Positions 1 through 8,173 of a stretch of 18,735 nucleotides of DNA are shown piece after piece. How positions within the stretch are numbered: position 1 is the stretch's first letter; each line of letters begins with the position of its first letter. This DNA comes from Candidatus Marinamargulisbacteria bacterium SCGC AG-343-D04 (GTDB taxonomy: Bacteria > Margulisbacteria > Marinamargulisbacteria > GCA-2716485 > GCA-002719695): NCBI GenBank assembly GCA_003265885.1, contig QFBQ01000027.1:1-18735 (forward strand), in the 5' to 3' direction. The notes under the pieces are model-generated. The model was not told the origin of the DNA. It saw only the letters and a program-made list of their open reading frames with translations, and ran no database searches. The translations under genes were made by a program, and so were the position numbers.

Positions 1-1
1 A

Positions 2-3000
2 AGATTAACTAAAATAGAAGAAAAATTAGCCTACGGAACGTATGCGAAGGAAAAAGCAGCAATGATAAGTGCTGTAGAGACATTTGTTATAAAAGACGAT
101 CCTAAGATTAGAAAATGGTGCGAAATTCTCTTAAAAGACAATTATGACATAGTGACATTACGGAAACTATTGGAAAAATTAAATGCTGCGATGTCAGTTG
201 ATCAGATAGATGAGTCGGAAAAGGATTTTAAAGAGGCCTTAGAGGCATTTGTAAAGTCTGACTACTTAAAAGACAGGGAGTGGTATAGAGCTGTCACGAT
301 GATTACTAAAACTCGGGGAGCTAAAGATGGGGGGTGGTTTCAAGCGATCAATAAAGAGGGAGGGGAAAATAACTGCGTGAGGTGCTGCCAATCCTTTATT
401 AGAGTTATTGAGTCTGGCCACTTTGAAGTAGCGGAAGTTGCAGACATAGATGAACAAACGATAGCGAATGATACCGTAATCTATATAGATACTGGTTCTG
501 AAGAAGAAAGAGAGTATAGGTTAAAAGCGATAGAAGACTGCTATAGAAAAGATAAGCCTCTAGATTCGTTAGAAGTAGACATGAAACAAGGTATAGAGTT
601 AGAAAAGCAAAAGACTATCGAAGCATTTGAACAGACTATTGATGATACAGATACAATTCAAATAGGCTATTTACTTAGATCCATAGAAGGTGAGGATGGG
701 GTAGAATCGTCGGATTATCATGTCATTACATGGTTTAAGTTGCCAACAGGAGAAGTCGTGTATGCGGATCCAATGCTTGGAGTTCTTAGTTCTGCAGAAG
801 ATCTCTTTCCTAACTCTGATGATGGGAGGGATATATATACTCCAAACTTTCTATTTACATCAGGCGTAATACAGGAAATAGAGCATTTTCCTGCAGTGAT
901 TTCTGGAATGGAGGAGATGTCAAAGGTCGCTTCTCAAGCAAGGAGAAAGGGAGGGGCCGTAGGTGAAAAATATAAAAGATTAAGGGCTTATTATGATCAA
1001 AGAAAAACGACAGTTAGTGTAGGATCTAAAGTTTTGCCAAGAAAAAATAACAAAGAGCAAGATTTCTCGGACATTATACCCATATTAAATCAGGCCAGAA
1101 AAGACGGGGAATCTTATATGGAATGGATTCATAATCCTTATCGACTTCAAGCTGAGCTAATACGTCTGAAAACCAGATTAATACAAGGGTATGAAAATAT
1201 AGAATTCACCCCTGAGATAACAGGTTCACAATATAAAGAAATAGGTCGATATATTGAGTGTGTTGTACGTAAGAATCATGAAAGTCTGGTAAAAAAATCT
1301 GCGGAGCAAGGATCTGCTGATTTACTGTATGCTCTGTGCATGATGTTTGAAGAAGAAGTAGAGGAAGAGATAAGTTATGAAAAATCGTTTGAATGGAATA
1401 CATTAGCAGCGGAGGAAGGAAATGCTCCGGCACAATATAAACTGGGATGGATGTATGAACAGGGAGAAGGTGTGGCGAAAAATCTAAAGGAAGCCATGAA
1501 ATGGTTTAAATTAGCTGCGAATCAAAAAAATGCTGATGCGCAGTTGGCTCTGGGGAATATGTATGCCTGTGGAAGAGGGGAGGAAACAAATGAAAAAGAA
1601 GCCCTTAAATGGTATACATTGGCTGCAAATCAAGGACACCTTGAGGCGAAATATAATCTGGGGGGTATGTATGTAGGGGGAACACGTGGAATAAGAAAAG
1701 ATTATAGAAAAGCTGAAAAATTCTATTCAGCAGCTGCGAAGCTAGGACATAGGAAGGCTCTAGAAAAGTTAGAAGAGTTAGGAAATATTTCAGGTATAAG
1801 TTCACATTCTCAATATAAGTTGGGGTGTTTGTATCACGAGGGAATAGAGGGAAGGAAAAATTATGAAAAAGCGGTTGAATGGTATACAACAGCTGCAAAT
1901 CGAAAGAGTTTCCTCGCGCAAAATTCGCTGGGGAATATGTATCGGGATGGAAACGGGATAGACCCTCAAATGAGTGAAGAGAATAGAATGGCAGAAGCGG
2001 TTAGACTATACACATTAGCTGCGAATAAAGGAATTGCCGAGGCGCGATATAATCTGGGATGCATGTTTAGAGACGGAAAAGGGACCGACCCTCAAATGAG
2101 TGAAGAGGATAGACTGAAAGAATCCGTTAAATGGATTAAATTAGCGGTAAAACAAAGATATGTTGGGGCACAATTTGTACTGGGGTGGATGTATGAAAAT
2201 GGAGAAGGTGTAGCGAAAGATCTGAAGAAAGCCGCTAGGCTATATCGATTAGCTGCGGATCAAGGATTTGCAGAGGCTCAATATACTCTAGGATGTATAT
2301 ATCTCGAGGGACAAGGGGTTACAAAAGATTTAAAAAAATCGTGTGAATGGTATAAATTAGCTGCGGATCAAGGACATTCAATAGCACAAAATAATTTGGG
2401 TGTGAGGTATCAACGTGGGCAAGGGGTAGAGAAAAGTTATAAAAAAGCTGTTGAATTGTATACATTGGCTGCGGATCGAGGATATCCCGTTGCCCAATAT
2501 AATCTGGGATGCATGTATCAAGAGGGAAGAGGGGTAGAGAAAGATTTGAAGGAAGCCGCTAGGCTAAATCGATTAGCGGCGGAGCAAGGAAATGTAGATG
2601 CGCAATATACTCTGGGATTGATGTATAAATATGGAACAGGTGTAGAAAAAAGTGATGTAGAAGCCGCTCAGTGGTATTTAAAAGCTGCAAAGCAAGGACA
2701 TACTTCGGCACAATATAATCTGGGTTTGCTGTATCGAAATGTGCTAGGGGGAGACCCTCAAATGAGTGAAGAAGATAGAATGACAAAGGTTGCGATACTA
2801 TATAGATTATCTTCGGATCAAGGACTTGCGGAGGCTCAATATATTTTGGGGAGGATGTATGAAAATGGAGAATGTGTGGCGAAAGATCTGAAGGAAGCCG
2901 CTAGGCTATATCGATTAGCTGTGGGTCAAGGGCATCCCGGGACACATAGTCATGCAGAGGCTCAATATCATTTGGGGCGTATGTATGAAAATGGAACAGG

Positions 3001-3622
3001 TGTAGAGAAAAGTGATGAAGAGGCTGTGAAGCTATATCGATTAGCTGCGGAACAAGGAATGGCAGAGGCACAATGTAAGCTGGGATGTATGTATCAATAT
3101 GGAAAAGGTGTAGAGCAAAGTGATGAAGAGGCTGTGAAGCTATATCGATTAGCTGCTGATAAAGGAGATGAGGAGGCACAATTTAATCTAGGGTGGATGT
3201 ATCGAAATGGACGAGGGGTAGAGCAAAGTGATGAAGAGGCTGTGAAACTATATCGATTAGCGGCGGAGAAAGGTAATTCCCTAGGACAAAATAATCTGGG
3301 GCGGATGTATCAATATGGACGAGGGGTAGAGCAAAGTGATCAAGAAGCCGCTAGGCTATATCGATTAGCGGCGGAGCAAGGATTTTGCAGAGCCCAAACT
3401 AATCTGGGATGGATGTATAGACATGGAAAAGGGGTAGTTCAAAATAATCAGGAAGCCGCTAGGCTATATCGATTAGCGGCGGAGCAAGGAAATGTAGATG
3501 CGCAATATACTCTGGGATTGATGTATAAATATGGAACAGGTGTAGAACAAAGTGTTGAAGAGGCTGAAAAATGGTTTAAAAAGTACTATAGCCAAAATTG
3601 GTCAAACTATCGATCCTCTTGA
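2..3622 (+). CDS. Papain-like domain plus Sel1-repeat protein, 5' end missing
   Basis: The reading frame is open to the left window edge, and the first ATG (62) has no ribosome binding site, so the true start lies outside the window. Counting from that ATG, residues 1-250 hold a region with the layout of a papain-like cysteine protease/deamidase (Tox-PL-like): NNC at C105, a YHVITWF segment with H220, then VVYADP with D236. About 19 Sel1-like repeats (roughly 36 residues, AQYxLGxMYxxGxGV...A..LYRLAAxQG) run from residue about 457 to the end; Sel1 repeats form alpha-solenoid scaffolds that bind partner proteins. Three repeats carry an inserted DPQMSEE(D/N)R loop. No membrane segment is visible; a signal peptide could lie in the missing part. 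A host-directed or toxin-like enzyme with a binding solenoid is inferred. The Sel1 call is certain; the papain-like call rests on motif order only. Confidence 0.88.
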   Translation, partial: RLTKIEEKLAYGTYAKEKAAMISAVETFVIKDDPKIRKWCEILLKDNYDIVTLRKLLEKLNAAMSVDQIDESEKDFKEALEAFVKSDYLKDREWYRAVTMITKTRGAKDGGWFQAINKEGGENNCVRCCQSFIRVIESGHFEVAEVADIDEQTIANDTVIYIDTGSEEEREYRLKAIEDCYRKDKPLDSLEVDMKQGIELEKQKTIEAFEQTIDDTDTIQIGYLLRSIEGEDGVESSDYHVITWFKLPTGEVVYADPMLGVLSSAEDLFPNSDDGRDIYTPNFLFTSGVIQEIEHFPAVISGMEEMSKVASQARRKGGAVGEKYKRLRAYYDQRKTTVSVGSKVLPRKNNKEQDFSDIIPILNQARKDGESYMEWIHNPYRLQAELIRLKTRLIQGYENIEFTPEITGSQYKEIGRYIECVVRKNHESLVKKSAEQGSADLLYALCMMFEEEVEEEISYEKSFEWNTLAAEEGNAPAQYKLGWMYEQGEGVAKNLKEAMKWFKLAANQKNADAQLALGNMYACGRGEETNEKEALKWYTLAANQGHLEAKYNLGGMYVGGTRGIRKDYRKAEKFYSAAAKLGHRKALEKLEELGNISGISSHSQYKLGCLYHEGIEGRKNYEKAVEWYTTAANRKSFLAQNSLGNMYRDGNGIDPQMSEENRMAEAVRLYTLAANKGIAEARYNLGCMFRDGKGTDPQMSEEDRLKESVKWIKLAVKQRYVGAQFVLGWMYENGEGVAKDLKKAARLYRLAADQGFAEAQYTLGCIYLEGQGVTKDLKKSCEWYKLAADQGHSIAQNNLGVRYQRGQGVEKSYKKAVELYTLAADRGYPVAQYNLGCMYQEGRGVEKDLKEAARLNRLAAEQGNVDAQYTLGLMYKYGTGVEKSDVEAAQWYLKAAKQGHTSAQYNLGLLYRNVLGGDPQMSEEDRMTKVAILYRLSSDQGLAEAQYILGRMYENGECVAKDLKEAARLYRLAVGQGHPGTHSHAEAQYHLGRMYENGTGVEKSDEEAVKLYRLAAEQGMAEAQCKLGCMYQYGKGVEQSDEEAVKLYRLAADKGDEEAQFNLGWMYRNGRGVEQSDEEAVKLYRLAAEKGNSLGQNNLGRMYQYGRGVEQSDQEAARLYRLAAEQGFCRAQTNLGWMYRHGKGVVQNNQEAARLYRLAAEQGNVDAQYTLGLMYKYGTGVEQSVEEAEKWFKKYYSQNWSNYRSS
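2568..2647 (+). repeat. 80-bp perfect direct repeat, copy 1 (Sel1 gene)
   Basis: Bases 2568-2647 are identical to 3468-3547, exactly 900 bp away and in the same reading frame. Each copy spans the end of one Sel1 unit and the start of the next. Perfect identity inside an array of otherwise diverged repeats suggests recent duplication or gene conversion. Confidence 0.85.
3468..3547 (+). repeat. 80-bp perfect direct repeat, copy 2 (Sel1 gene)
   Basis: Second copy of the repeat at 2568-2647, in the last Sel1 units of the protein. Recombination between the copies would remove 900 bp in frame and shorten the solenoid. Confidence 0.85.
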
Positions 3623-3939
3623 TTTCAGGATTAATTTGATTATTGTTTTATATGAGTTTTGAAAAAGGGATTATAATCTTTGGGTGATTGTATGATGGGG
3701 AAGGCGGTTGTGTTGGTTTACTTATTTTAGTTTTTTATGACTGTAAAAATAGGTTAAAAATAAAAAAAAATAAAAAAAAAGATCATTTTTAATATAAAAA
3801 AGAAGTCATAAATAAAAATTTTTTTCTTGTAAATGCAGAAAGTCCTTTTATAGTTTTTTTGTCTTTGGTATAATTAAAAGGTTGTGTTTCAAACAGTTCT
3901 TAAAGAAGAGAACAACAAAAATTAGTATTTAATAGTTTA
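3623..3939. other. Noncoding gap upstream of purA
   Basis: No gene is seen here. The stretch is T- and A-rich, with long A runs near 3757-3780 and an A5T7 tract near 3816-3828. No convincing hairpin-plus-T-run terminator follows the Sel1 gene. The only clear signal is a -10-like hexamer before purA. Confidence 0.6.
3869..3874 (+). promoter_or_regulatory. Putative -10 box for purA
   Basis: A perfect TATAAT lies about 84 bases before the chosen purA start, in a gap with no other candidate. No good -35 hexamer is seen at 16-18 bases upstream (the 17-base position reads TTTTAT), so the promoter is weak or needs an activator. Confidence 0.4.
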
Positions 3940-3943
3940 ATGA

Positions 3944-3950
3944 AGGAAGG
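3944..3950 (+). promoter_or_regulatory. Ribosome binding site that fixes the purA start
   Basis: AGGAAGG lies 7 bases before the ATG at 3958. It falls inside the six-codon extension that a start at 3940 would give, so it supports 3958 as the true start. Confidence 0.75.
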
Positions 3951-3957
3951 GTTACGT

Positions 3958-5235
3958 ATGGCGGTAAAAGTTATAGTAGGTTCCCAATGGGGAGATGAAG
4001 GAAAAGGAAAGATTACGGATATTTTAGCCGAGCATTCTGATTTAGTCGTGCGTTATCAGGGCGGGAATAATGCTGGTCATACGGTATGTGTAGGAGAGAG
4101 CACCTTTAAATTGCATGTCATTCCTTCGGGAATTTTATATGATTCGTGTTGTTCTGTGATTGCAAATGGGGTGGTGGTAGATCCTGCGGCGGTGTTGCAA
4201 GAGATTGAGAAGCTTCATTCTCAGGGGATTGAGGTGAATCCAAATAAATTAAAAATCTCATCTATTGCTAATGTGATTTTGCCATATCATCGTATTTTGG
4301 ATAACAGACAGGAAGCGAAAAGACACGCTGAAAAAATAGGAACAACAGGGAAGGGGATAGGGCCTGCCTATACAGATAAGGTGACGCGAGTGGGTATTCG
4401 CATGCAAGATCTTCTAAAAGAAGATGTGTTTAGAAAGAAGGTGGCGAAGCGAGATATTTTTAGTCAGATTCCTAAGGATTCTTTAGATTTAGAGGCGATG
4501 ATTACAGAATATTTAGAGTATGGTCAAAAGTTAGCTCCCTATTTGATTGACTCGTCTTTGTTTGTGAATCAAGCGATAGATGCCGGGAAAAACCTGATTA
4601 TGGAAGGGGCTCAAGGGACATTATTAGATGTTGATCACGGGACTTATCCTTTTGTGACGTCTTCCAACCCTATTTCTGGAGGAGCCTGTGTGGGGGCTGG
4701 TATAGGACCGCATAAAATAGACCAAGTTGTGGGTGTTACCAAAGCGTATTTGACCCGAGTAGGAGAGGGCCCTTTTACGACGGAGTTGCATGATGATAAG
4801 GGAGAGTTCTTAAGAGAGCGTGGGGGTGAATTTGGTACGACTACTGGGCGTCCCAGACGCTGTGGTTGGCTGGATTTGGTTATTTTGAAATATGCGATTA
4901 GAGTGAATGGCTTAACAGAAATTTGTTTAACGAAGTTAGATGTCTTAGATGGTTTAGATGAAATTAAGGTGTGCACACATTACAAGACAAAAGAGGGGGA
5001 TCTTTTAGAAGAGTTTCCGTTGGATTTGGATGTATATACGCAGTGTGAACCTGTTTATGAGACGCTTCCTGGGTGGAAAGAGGATATTTCTCAGATGACG
5101 GATATGCAGGAGTTACCACAAAATGCACAGGATTATGTAGACTATATAGCGAATAAAACGGGTGTGAAAATTAGTATGGTGTCTGTGGGAACTCGGCGAC
5201 GACAGACTATTCATTTGATTCAATTAAAGTCCTGA
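3958..5235 (+). CDS. purA: Adenylosuccinate synthetase
   Basis: PurA joins IMP and aspartate with GTP to make adenylosuccinate, the first committed step from IMP to AMP, in the cytoplasm. The 425-residue product is full length for the family. It has the N-terminal GSQWGDEGKGK loop with catalytic D13, NNAGHT with H41, the IMP loop GTTGKGIGPAY (128-138), the GTTTGRPRR aspartate/switch loop (293-301) and TKLDVLDG (325-332) for the GTP base. The C-terminal GTP-site motif reads GTRR (411-414) where the E. coli enzyme has GPDR, a mild deviation. An in-frame ATG at 3940 was rejected because the ribosome binding site and family alignment favour 3958. The gene appears to be transcribed alone and converges on the receiver-ATPase gene with an 81-base gap. 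Confidence 0.97.
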   Translation: MAVKVIVGSQWGDEGKGKITDILAEHSDLVVRYQGGNNAGHTVCVGESTFKLHVIPSGILYDSCCSVIANGVVVDPAAVLQEIEKLHSQGIEVNPNKLKISSIANVILPYHRILDNRQEAKRHAEKIGTTGKGIGPAYTDKVTRVGIRMQDLLKEDVFRKKVAKRDIFSQIPKDSLDLEAMITEYLEYGQKLAPYLIDSSLFVNQAIDAGKNLIMEGAQGTLLDVDHGTYPFVTSSNPISGGACVGAGIGPHKIDQVVGVTKAYLTRVGEGPFTTELHDDKGEFLRERGGEFGTTTGRPRRCGWLDLVILKYAIRVNGLTEICLTKLDVLDGLDEIKVCTHYKTKEGDLLEEFPLDLDVYTQCEPVYETLPGWKEDISQMTDMQELPQNAQDYVDYIANKTGVKISMVSVGTRRRQTIHLIQLKS

Positions 5236-5316
5236 TTTATTCAAGTTGATCAGTTAATTTTTTTTGAAGGGGATAGAAATCTCGGAATTTAGAGATGTTC
5301 TAGAAGACAGTGTGAT

Positions 5317-6438
5317 CTAGGAGCTAATTTTAATCCAATGATTGCTGTAATCCGCCCATTTCATAGATGCAATTCGACATTGCTTTTCATCGTTCTCACG
5401 CTTAAATTCGATGACCCCATCCATTATATATTTAACATTATTTAACATTGTCTCATCGACGGTTCCTTCTTCGATGACAAATAATGTAGTGACCTCTCCA
5501 AAGGCGACTGCTGTCCGCGCTATTTGATTAATAAATTGCTGAACAGCACCAAGTTCGAAATTGATTAATAATGATGATAGAGAGTCGATAATGCGTCTAC
5601 CTCCATTCTTTTGTTGGATGCTTTGACCAATAGAAAAGCTTGCATCGGAGATGACGCCAGATAATTGGTTGAGTTCTAGTGATCCGCTTAGCATAAAGGT
5701 CTCGTTTTCTGGAGGGTTTAAAGAGGACCAGGAGTAGGCATCGACAAAGGCGATGTTTTTTTTGTTTTCTTCTTCTTGAAGTGATGAGCTGATGTTTTCT
5801 TTTAATGTATCTCTAATTTTTTTTGGATCATCGTCAATGGCGATGACGAGACATTTTTCTTTATTGTTGATGCCTTCGCTAATAAAATTCCTACAAAAAG
5901 ACGATTTGCCTACACCTGTAGGGCCGACAACTAAAATGTTGGACCCTTTTGGAAGGGTTTGAAATAAGCTGTTGGCGGTTTGATTTGGGGATGAAGTGGG
6001 GGAGGGTGTCGTAGAAACTTTTTGTGCTGTAAGAGTGGAGGGTTTGGGGTCGGGGCTTTTCTTTTTAGATTTTTGACGAGATAGAAGGGATTTTGCACGT
6101 GCTTTTAATTCTTCAACATTAAAGGGTTTGATCATGTAGTCATTGGCGCCTTCATCAAAGCCGGTTAGTTTGTTGTATTCATCTCCTAAGGCTGATAGCA
6201 ATATAATGGGCGTGTCGTCTATATCTTGAGAATTACGAACTTCCCTACATACCTCAAATCCATTCTTTTTAGGCATGACGACATCGGAGATGATGAGGTC
6301 TGGCTTTTCTTTTTTGGCGAGTTCTATCGCAATTTCTCCATTTTCAGCAGATAAGATGTCTACATCTAAATCTCTTAGCATGATTTCTAAGAGCATTAAT
6401 ATATTTGCTTCGTCGTCTGCGATTAATATTTTTTGCAT
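5317..6438 (-). CDS. Response-regulator receiver domain fused to KaiC/RecA-like ATPase
   Basis: Residues 1-120 are a CheY-like receiver: D8/D9 acidic pocket, phospho-acceptor D52, S82 and K104-P105. A Lys-rich then Pro/Thr/Ser-rich linker (about 121-158) leads to a RecA-fold ATPase with a Walker A GPTGVGKSS at 172-180 (K178) and a Walker B-like strand RRIIDSLSSLL with D285. The ATPase half is most like KaiC-related signalling ATPases, but I cannot place it in a named subfamily. The start ATG overlaps the stop of the upstream KaiC-like gene (TAATG), so the two are translationally coupled and probably act together. No HTH or other DNA-binding output is seen. A phosphorylation-controlled ATPase partner of the upstream protein is the likely role; no histidine kinase is in the window. 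The gene ends in TAG and converges on purA. Confidence 0.85.
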   Translation of the reverse strand: MQKILIADDEANILMLLEIMLRDLDVDILSAENGEIAIELAKKEKPDLIISDVVMPKKNGFEVCREVRNSQDIDDTPIILLSALGDEYNKLTGFDEGANDYMIKPFNVEELKARAKSLLSRQKSKKKSPDPKPSTLTAQKVSTTPSPTSSPNQTANSLFQTLPKGSNILVVGPTGVGKSSFCRNFISEGINNKEKCLVIAIDDDPKKIRDTLKENISSSLQEEENKKNIAFVDAYSWSSLNPPENETFMLSGSLELNQLSGVISDASFSIGQSIQQKNGGRRIIDSLSSLLINFELGAVQQFINQIARTAVAFGEVTTLFVIEEGTVDETMLNNVKYIMDGVIEFKRENDEKQCRIASMKWADYSNHWIKISS

Positions 6439-7169
6439 TAGAGTGGTTGTCGAAGTGTGAGACCTCTGTTGGGGAGGATTTCGTAGCTATATTCAGAAAG
6501 ATCGATACGCGTGCTTCTCATTTTTCTGACACCAATGGATCGTATACGTTTGTTGTTTTGTGTGATGAGTTTTAAGACAATAATGCCTGAGGCGGCAAAT
6601 TCTTCTATGCCAAAACAACTGACTTTGTCTGAACCAACGGGGATATAGGACGTTAGGAGAGTGGTGCAGTCTTTGATAGATTCAACGGTAAAAATGAGGG
6701 ATCGAATATATTGAATAACGGAACTTACTTCAGAGTCTGAAAAGATGAGTGGGGCGATGGGGTCTATGGCGACTCGTTGAGACCCGTGATTGTGTATAAA
6801 ATTTTTGATATTGGTCACGATATTTGTGATATTTAGTTTGTTCCCTGCTTTGTCCTGAGTTGAGCCGAAATACTCTGTAATATCAATAATTTGTAGTTGT
6901 CCTTTTTCTAGATACGGGGTTAAGTCCCAGCCAAGAGCGTGAGCGTCTGCAATGATGTGGGTAGGTTTTTCATCAATAGATATATATGTTGCTTTTTCGC
7001 CATTTTTTAATCCCTCCAACAAATATTGTAGGGTGAATATGGTTTTTCCTGTGCCAGGCTCTCCAGAGACTAGATATGCGCGACCTCTGGGTAGGCCTCC
7101 ATAAGTGAGCTTGTCAAAGCCCTCTATTCCAGTTTGGATTTTCTCGATTTCTGTTAGTGTGTTTTCCAT
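6438..7169 (-). CDS. Single-domain KaiC-like RecA-fold ATPase
   Basis: The 243-residue protein has one KaiC-type domain: a TGIEGFDKLTYGGLPRG entry motif, Walker A GEPGTGKT (36-43, K42), the segment YISIDEKP with D66-E67 where KaiC carries its catalytic Glu pair, Walker B RVAIDP (D136), and the C-terminal basic strand VRKMRSTR typical of KaiC-family proteins. KaiC proper has two such domains; single-domain relatives are common in bacteria and archaea and usually act in signalling. An AAAGAGA-type ribosome binding site precedes the ATG. The last base of its TAA stop is shared with the ATG of the receiver-ATPase gene downstream. No KaiA or KaiB is present, so a circadian role is not supported. 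Confidence 0.85.
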   Translation of the reverse strand: MENTLTEIEKIQTGIEGFDKLTYGGLPRGRAYLVSGEPGTGKTIFTLQYLLEGLKNGEKATYISIDEKPTHIIADAHALGWDLTPYLEKGQLQIIDITEYFGSTQDKAGNKLNITNIVTNIKNFIHNHGSQRVAIDPIAPLIFSDSEVSSVIQYIRSLIFTVESIKDCTTLLTSYIPVGSDKVSCFGIEEFAASGIIVLKLITQNNKRIRSIGVRKMRSTRIDLSEYSYEILPNRGLTLRQPL

Positions 7170-7206
7170 GGTATCTCTTTTTACTATAGTTGATTAGTAT
7201 AGGAGA

Positions 7207-7227
7207 ATCAAGCGGAAAACGTTTGAT
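7207..7227 (-). repeat. Inverted repeat between the small gene and the KaiC-like gene
   Basis: Arms ATCAAGCG (7207-7214) and CGTTTGAT (7220-7227) surround a 5-base loop. One pair is G-U in the + strand RNA but A-C in the transcript of the minus-strand genes. No T-run follows on the minus strand, so it is not a standard terminator; an operator or RNA processing hairpin is possible. Confidence 0.35.
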
Positions 7228-7237
7228 CTTTAGGTTT

Positions 7238-7447
7238 TTAATAGGGGCTATAATTTGTTAGTACTTCTAATGCTTCTTGCATAGATACGGGGCCCATTTG
7301 ATTTAATTTTTTAAGGTTGCGTTGAGCTCTCTGTTGTGGTGTTAATTTATTTCTCGGTTTTTCATTATTTGATTCTCCTGTAGTTCCTTTTTTAGGCGCT
7401 GTACTTGCCGTGTTTGGTACTCCACGAAACTGAGTTAACCATTTCAT
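7238..7447 (-). CDS. Small basic protein of unknown function
   Basis: I do not recognise this 69-residue protein. It is short and basic, with a Thr/Ala/Lys/Asn-rich first half that looks disordered and a second half (about residues 36-65, TPQQRAQRNLKKLNQMG...MQEALEVL) that could form one or two helices. A very good ribosome binding site (AAGGAGA at 7455-7461, 7 bases before the ATG) argues that it is a real gene. It sits 68 bases upstream of the KaiC-like ATPase on the same strand with no terminator seen between them, so it is probably the first gene of that operon. No cysteine pairs, signal peptide or membrane segment are visible. Confidence 0.6.
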   Translation of the reverse strand: MKWLTQFRGVPNTASTAPKKGTTGESNNEKPRNKLTPQQRAQRNLKKLNQMGPVSMQEALEVLTNYSPY

Positions 7448-7764
7448 ATTATTTTCTCCTTAGTTTAGTTTTTATGCGTTTTATTTCTTTTGTTGTTTTG
7501 TGCAATATAATTACCGCAGTAAATAGTTGTCGTAATTTATTTTGAATAAATTTCAATTATATTAATTAGTATGGAATAAATTTGCAAAATATTTCAATTT
7601 TCGAATGATATCAATTTTTCTATATGTCGTGTTCTGCTCAATTTTGGAGATATAATGTTTCACGTGAAACATTCTTGTATTTTGCTATTTTCTTTATCTA
7701 TTTACAGTGTAAATATCTTTGTAATATGTTTTATTTTTTATGTGTTAGGGAATCTTTTGTTTAG
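7448..7764. other. Divergent intergenic region with one parS
   Basis: It separates the minus-strand small-gene/KaiC-like operon from the plus-strand ArsC-like gene, so it should hold promoters for both. GAATAAATTT occurs twice in direct orientation, 30 bases apart (7544-7553, 7574-7583), and TTTCAATT twice (7551-7558, 7592-7599). A TATAAT on the minus strand at 7556-7561 is a possible -10. On the + strand, TTTACA (7701-7706) and TAATAT (7722-7727) are only 15 bases apart, so that promoter is uncertain. A perfect parS lies at 7656-7671. Confidence 0.5.
7656..7671. other. parS site, perfect
   Basis: TGTTTCACGTGAAACA, the 16-bp palindromic ParB-binding site known from Bacillus subtilis and widely conserved in bacteria. 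It lies about 94 bases upstream of the ArsC-like gene and about 6.6 kb from the parAB operon. Confidence 0.95.
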
Positions 7765-8169
7765 ATGAAAAAGAGGACTGTTCTTGTCGTGTGTACGGCG
7801 AATTCGTGTAGATCTCAAATGGCGGAGGGGATTATTCGGTATTTATATGGGGATCGAGTAGAGGTGTATAGTGCGGGTGTTTTGTCTTCTTTTGTTCATC
7901 CTTTGGCTATAGAAATTATGTATGATATAGACATTGATATTTCTTTTCATCAGTCTAAGTCTGTTGAGGATTTGCCTCTTCAGGGCTTTGATTTCATCGT
8001 TACACTTAGTGATTTTTCTAGAGATCATGTAAGCTTGAATCTCCTTAGTGGTTTTCGCTTGCATTGGCCTTTTGATGACCCTGCTTTTTATGATAAAGAA
8101 AAGTTTTCGGAAGTTAGAGACTTACTTTTTTCTGCTTTTAAAGATAAGTTTTCTGAGTATCTGCGATGA
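7765..8169 (+). CDS. ArsC-type low-molecular-weight phosphatase-like protein, redox cysteines missing
   Basis: The 134-residue protein has the CX5R phosphate-binding loop VCTANSCRS with C10, C15 and R16, an SAG strand and WPFDDP with the acid residue D105. Length and spacing match thioredoxin-coupled arsenate reductases (pI258 ArsC type), where C10, C82 and C89 form the redox relay. Here position 82 is Ser (TLSD) and position 89 is Val, so the disulfide relay cannot work. A phosphatase role or another phosphate-ester substrate is therefore more likely than arsenate reduction; this is inferred. The ribosome binding site is poor (an AGGG about 14 bases upstream). The gene stands alone, with a perfect parS on each side, and no ars operon genes nearby. 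Confidence 0.85.
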   Translation: MKKRTVLVVCTANSCRSQMAEGIIRYLYGDRVEVYSAGVLSSFVHPLAIEIMYDIDIDISFHQSKSVEDLPLQGFDFIVTLSDFSRDHVSLNLLSGFRLHWPFDDPAFYDKEKFSEVRDLLFSAFKDKFSEYLR

Positions 8170-8173
8170 AGAT

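Noticed and set aside
1430..3590. CRISPR-like regular repeats
   Set aside because: The roughly 108-bp periodicity is the coding period of 36-residue Sel1 repeats in one open frame, with no constant repeat/unique spacer pattern.
3940..3957. Upstream ATG giving a six-residue longer PurA
   Set aside because: The ribosome binding site AGGAAGG lies within this extension, and PurA proteins normally begin at the MAVKVIVG segment.
5236..5316. Bidirectional terminator between purA and the receiver-ATPase gene
   Set aside because: A T-run (5258-5265) is present, but no stable GC-containing hairpin precedes it on either strand.
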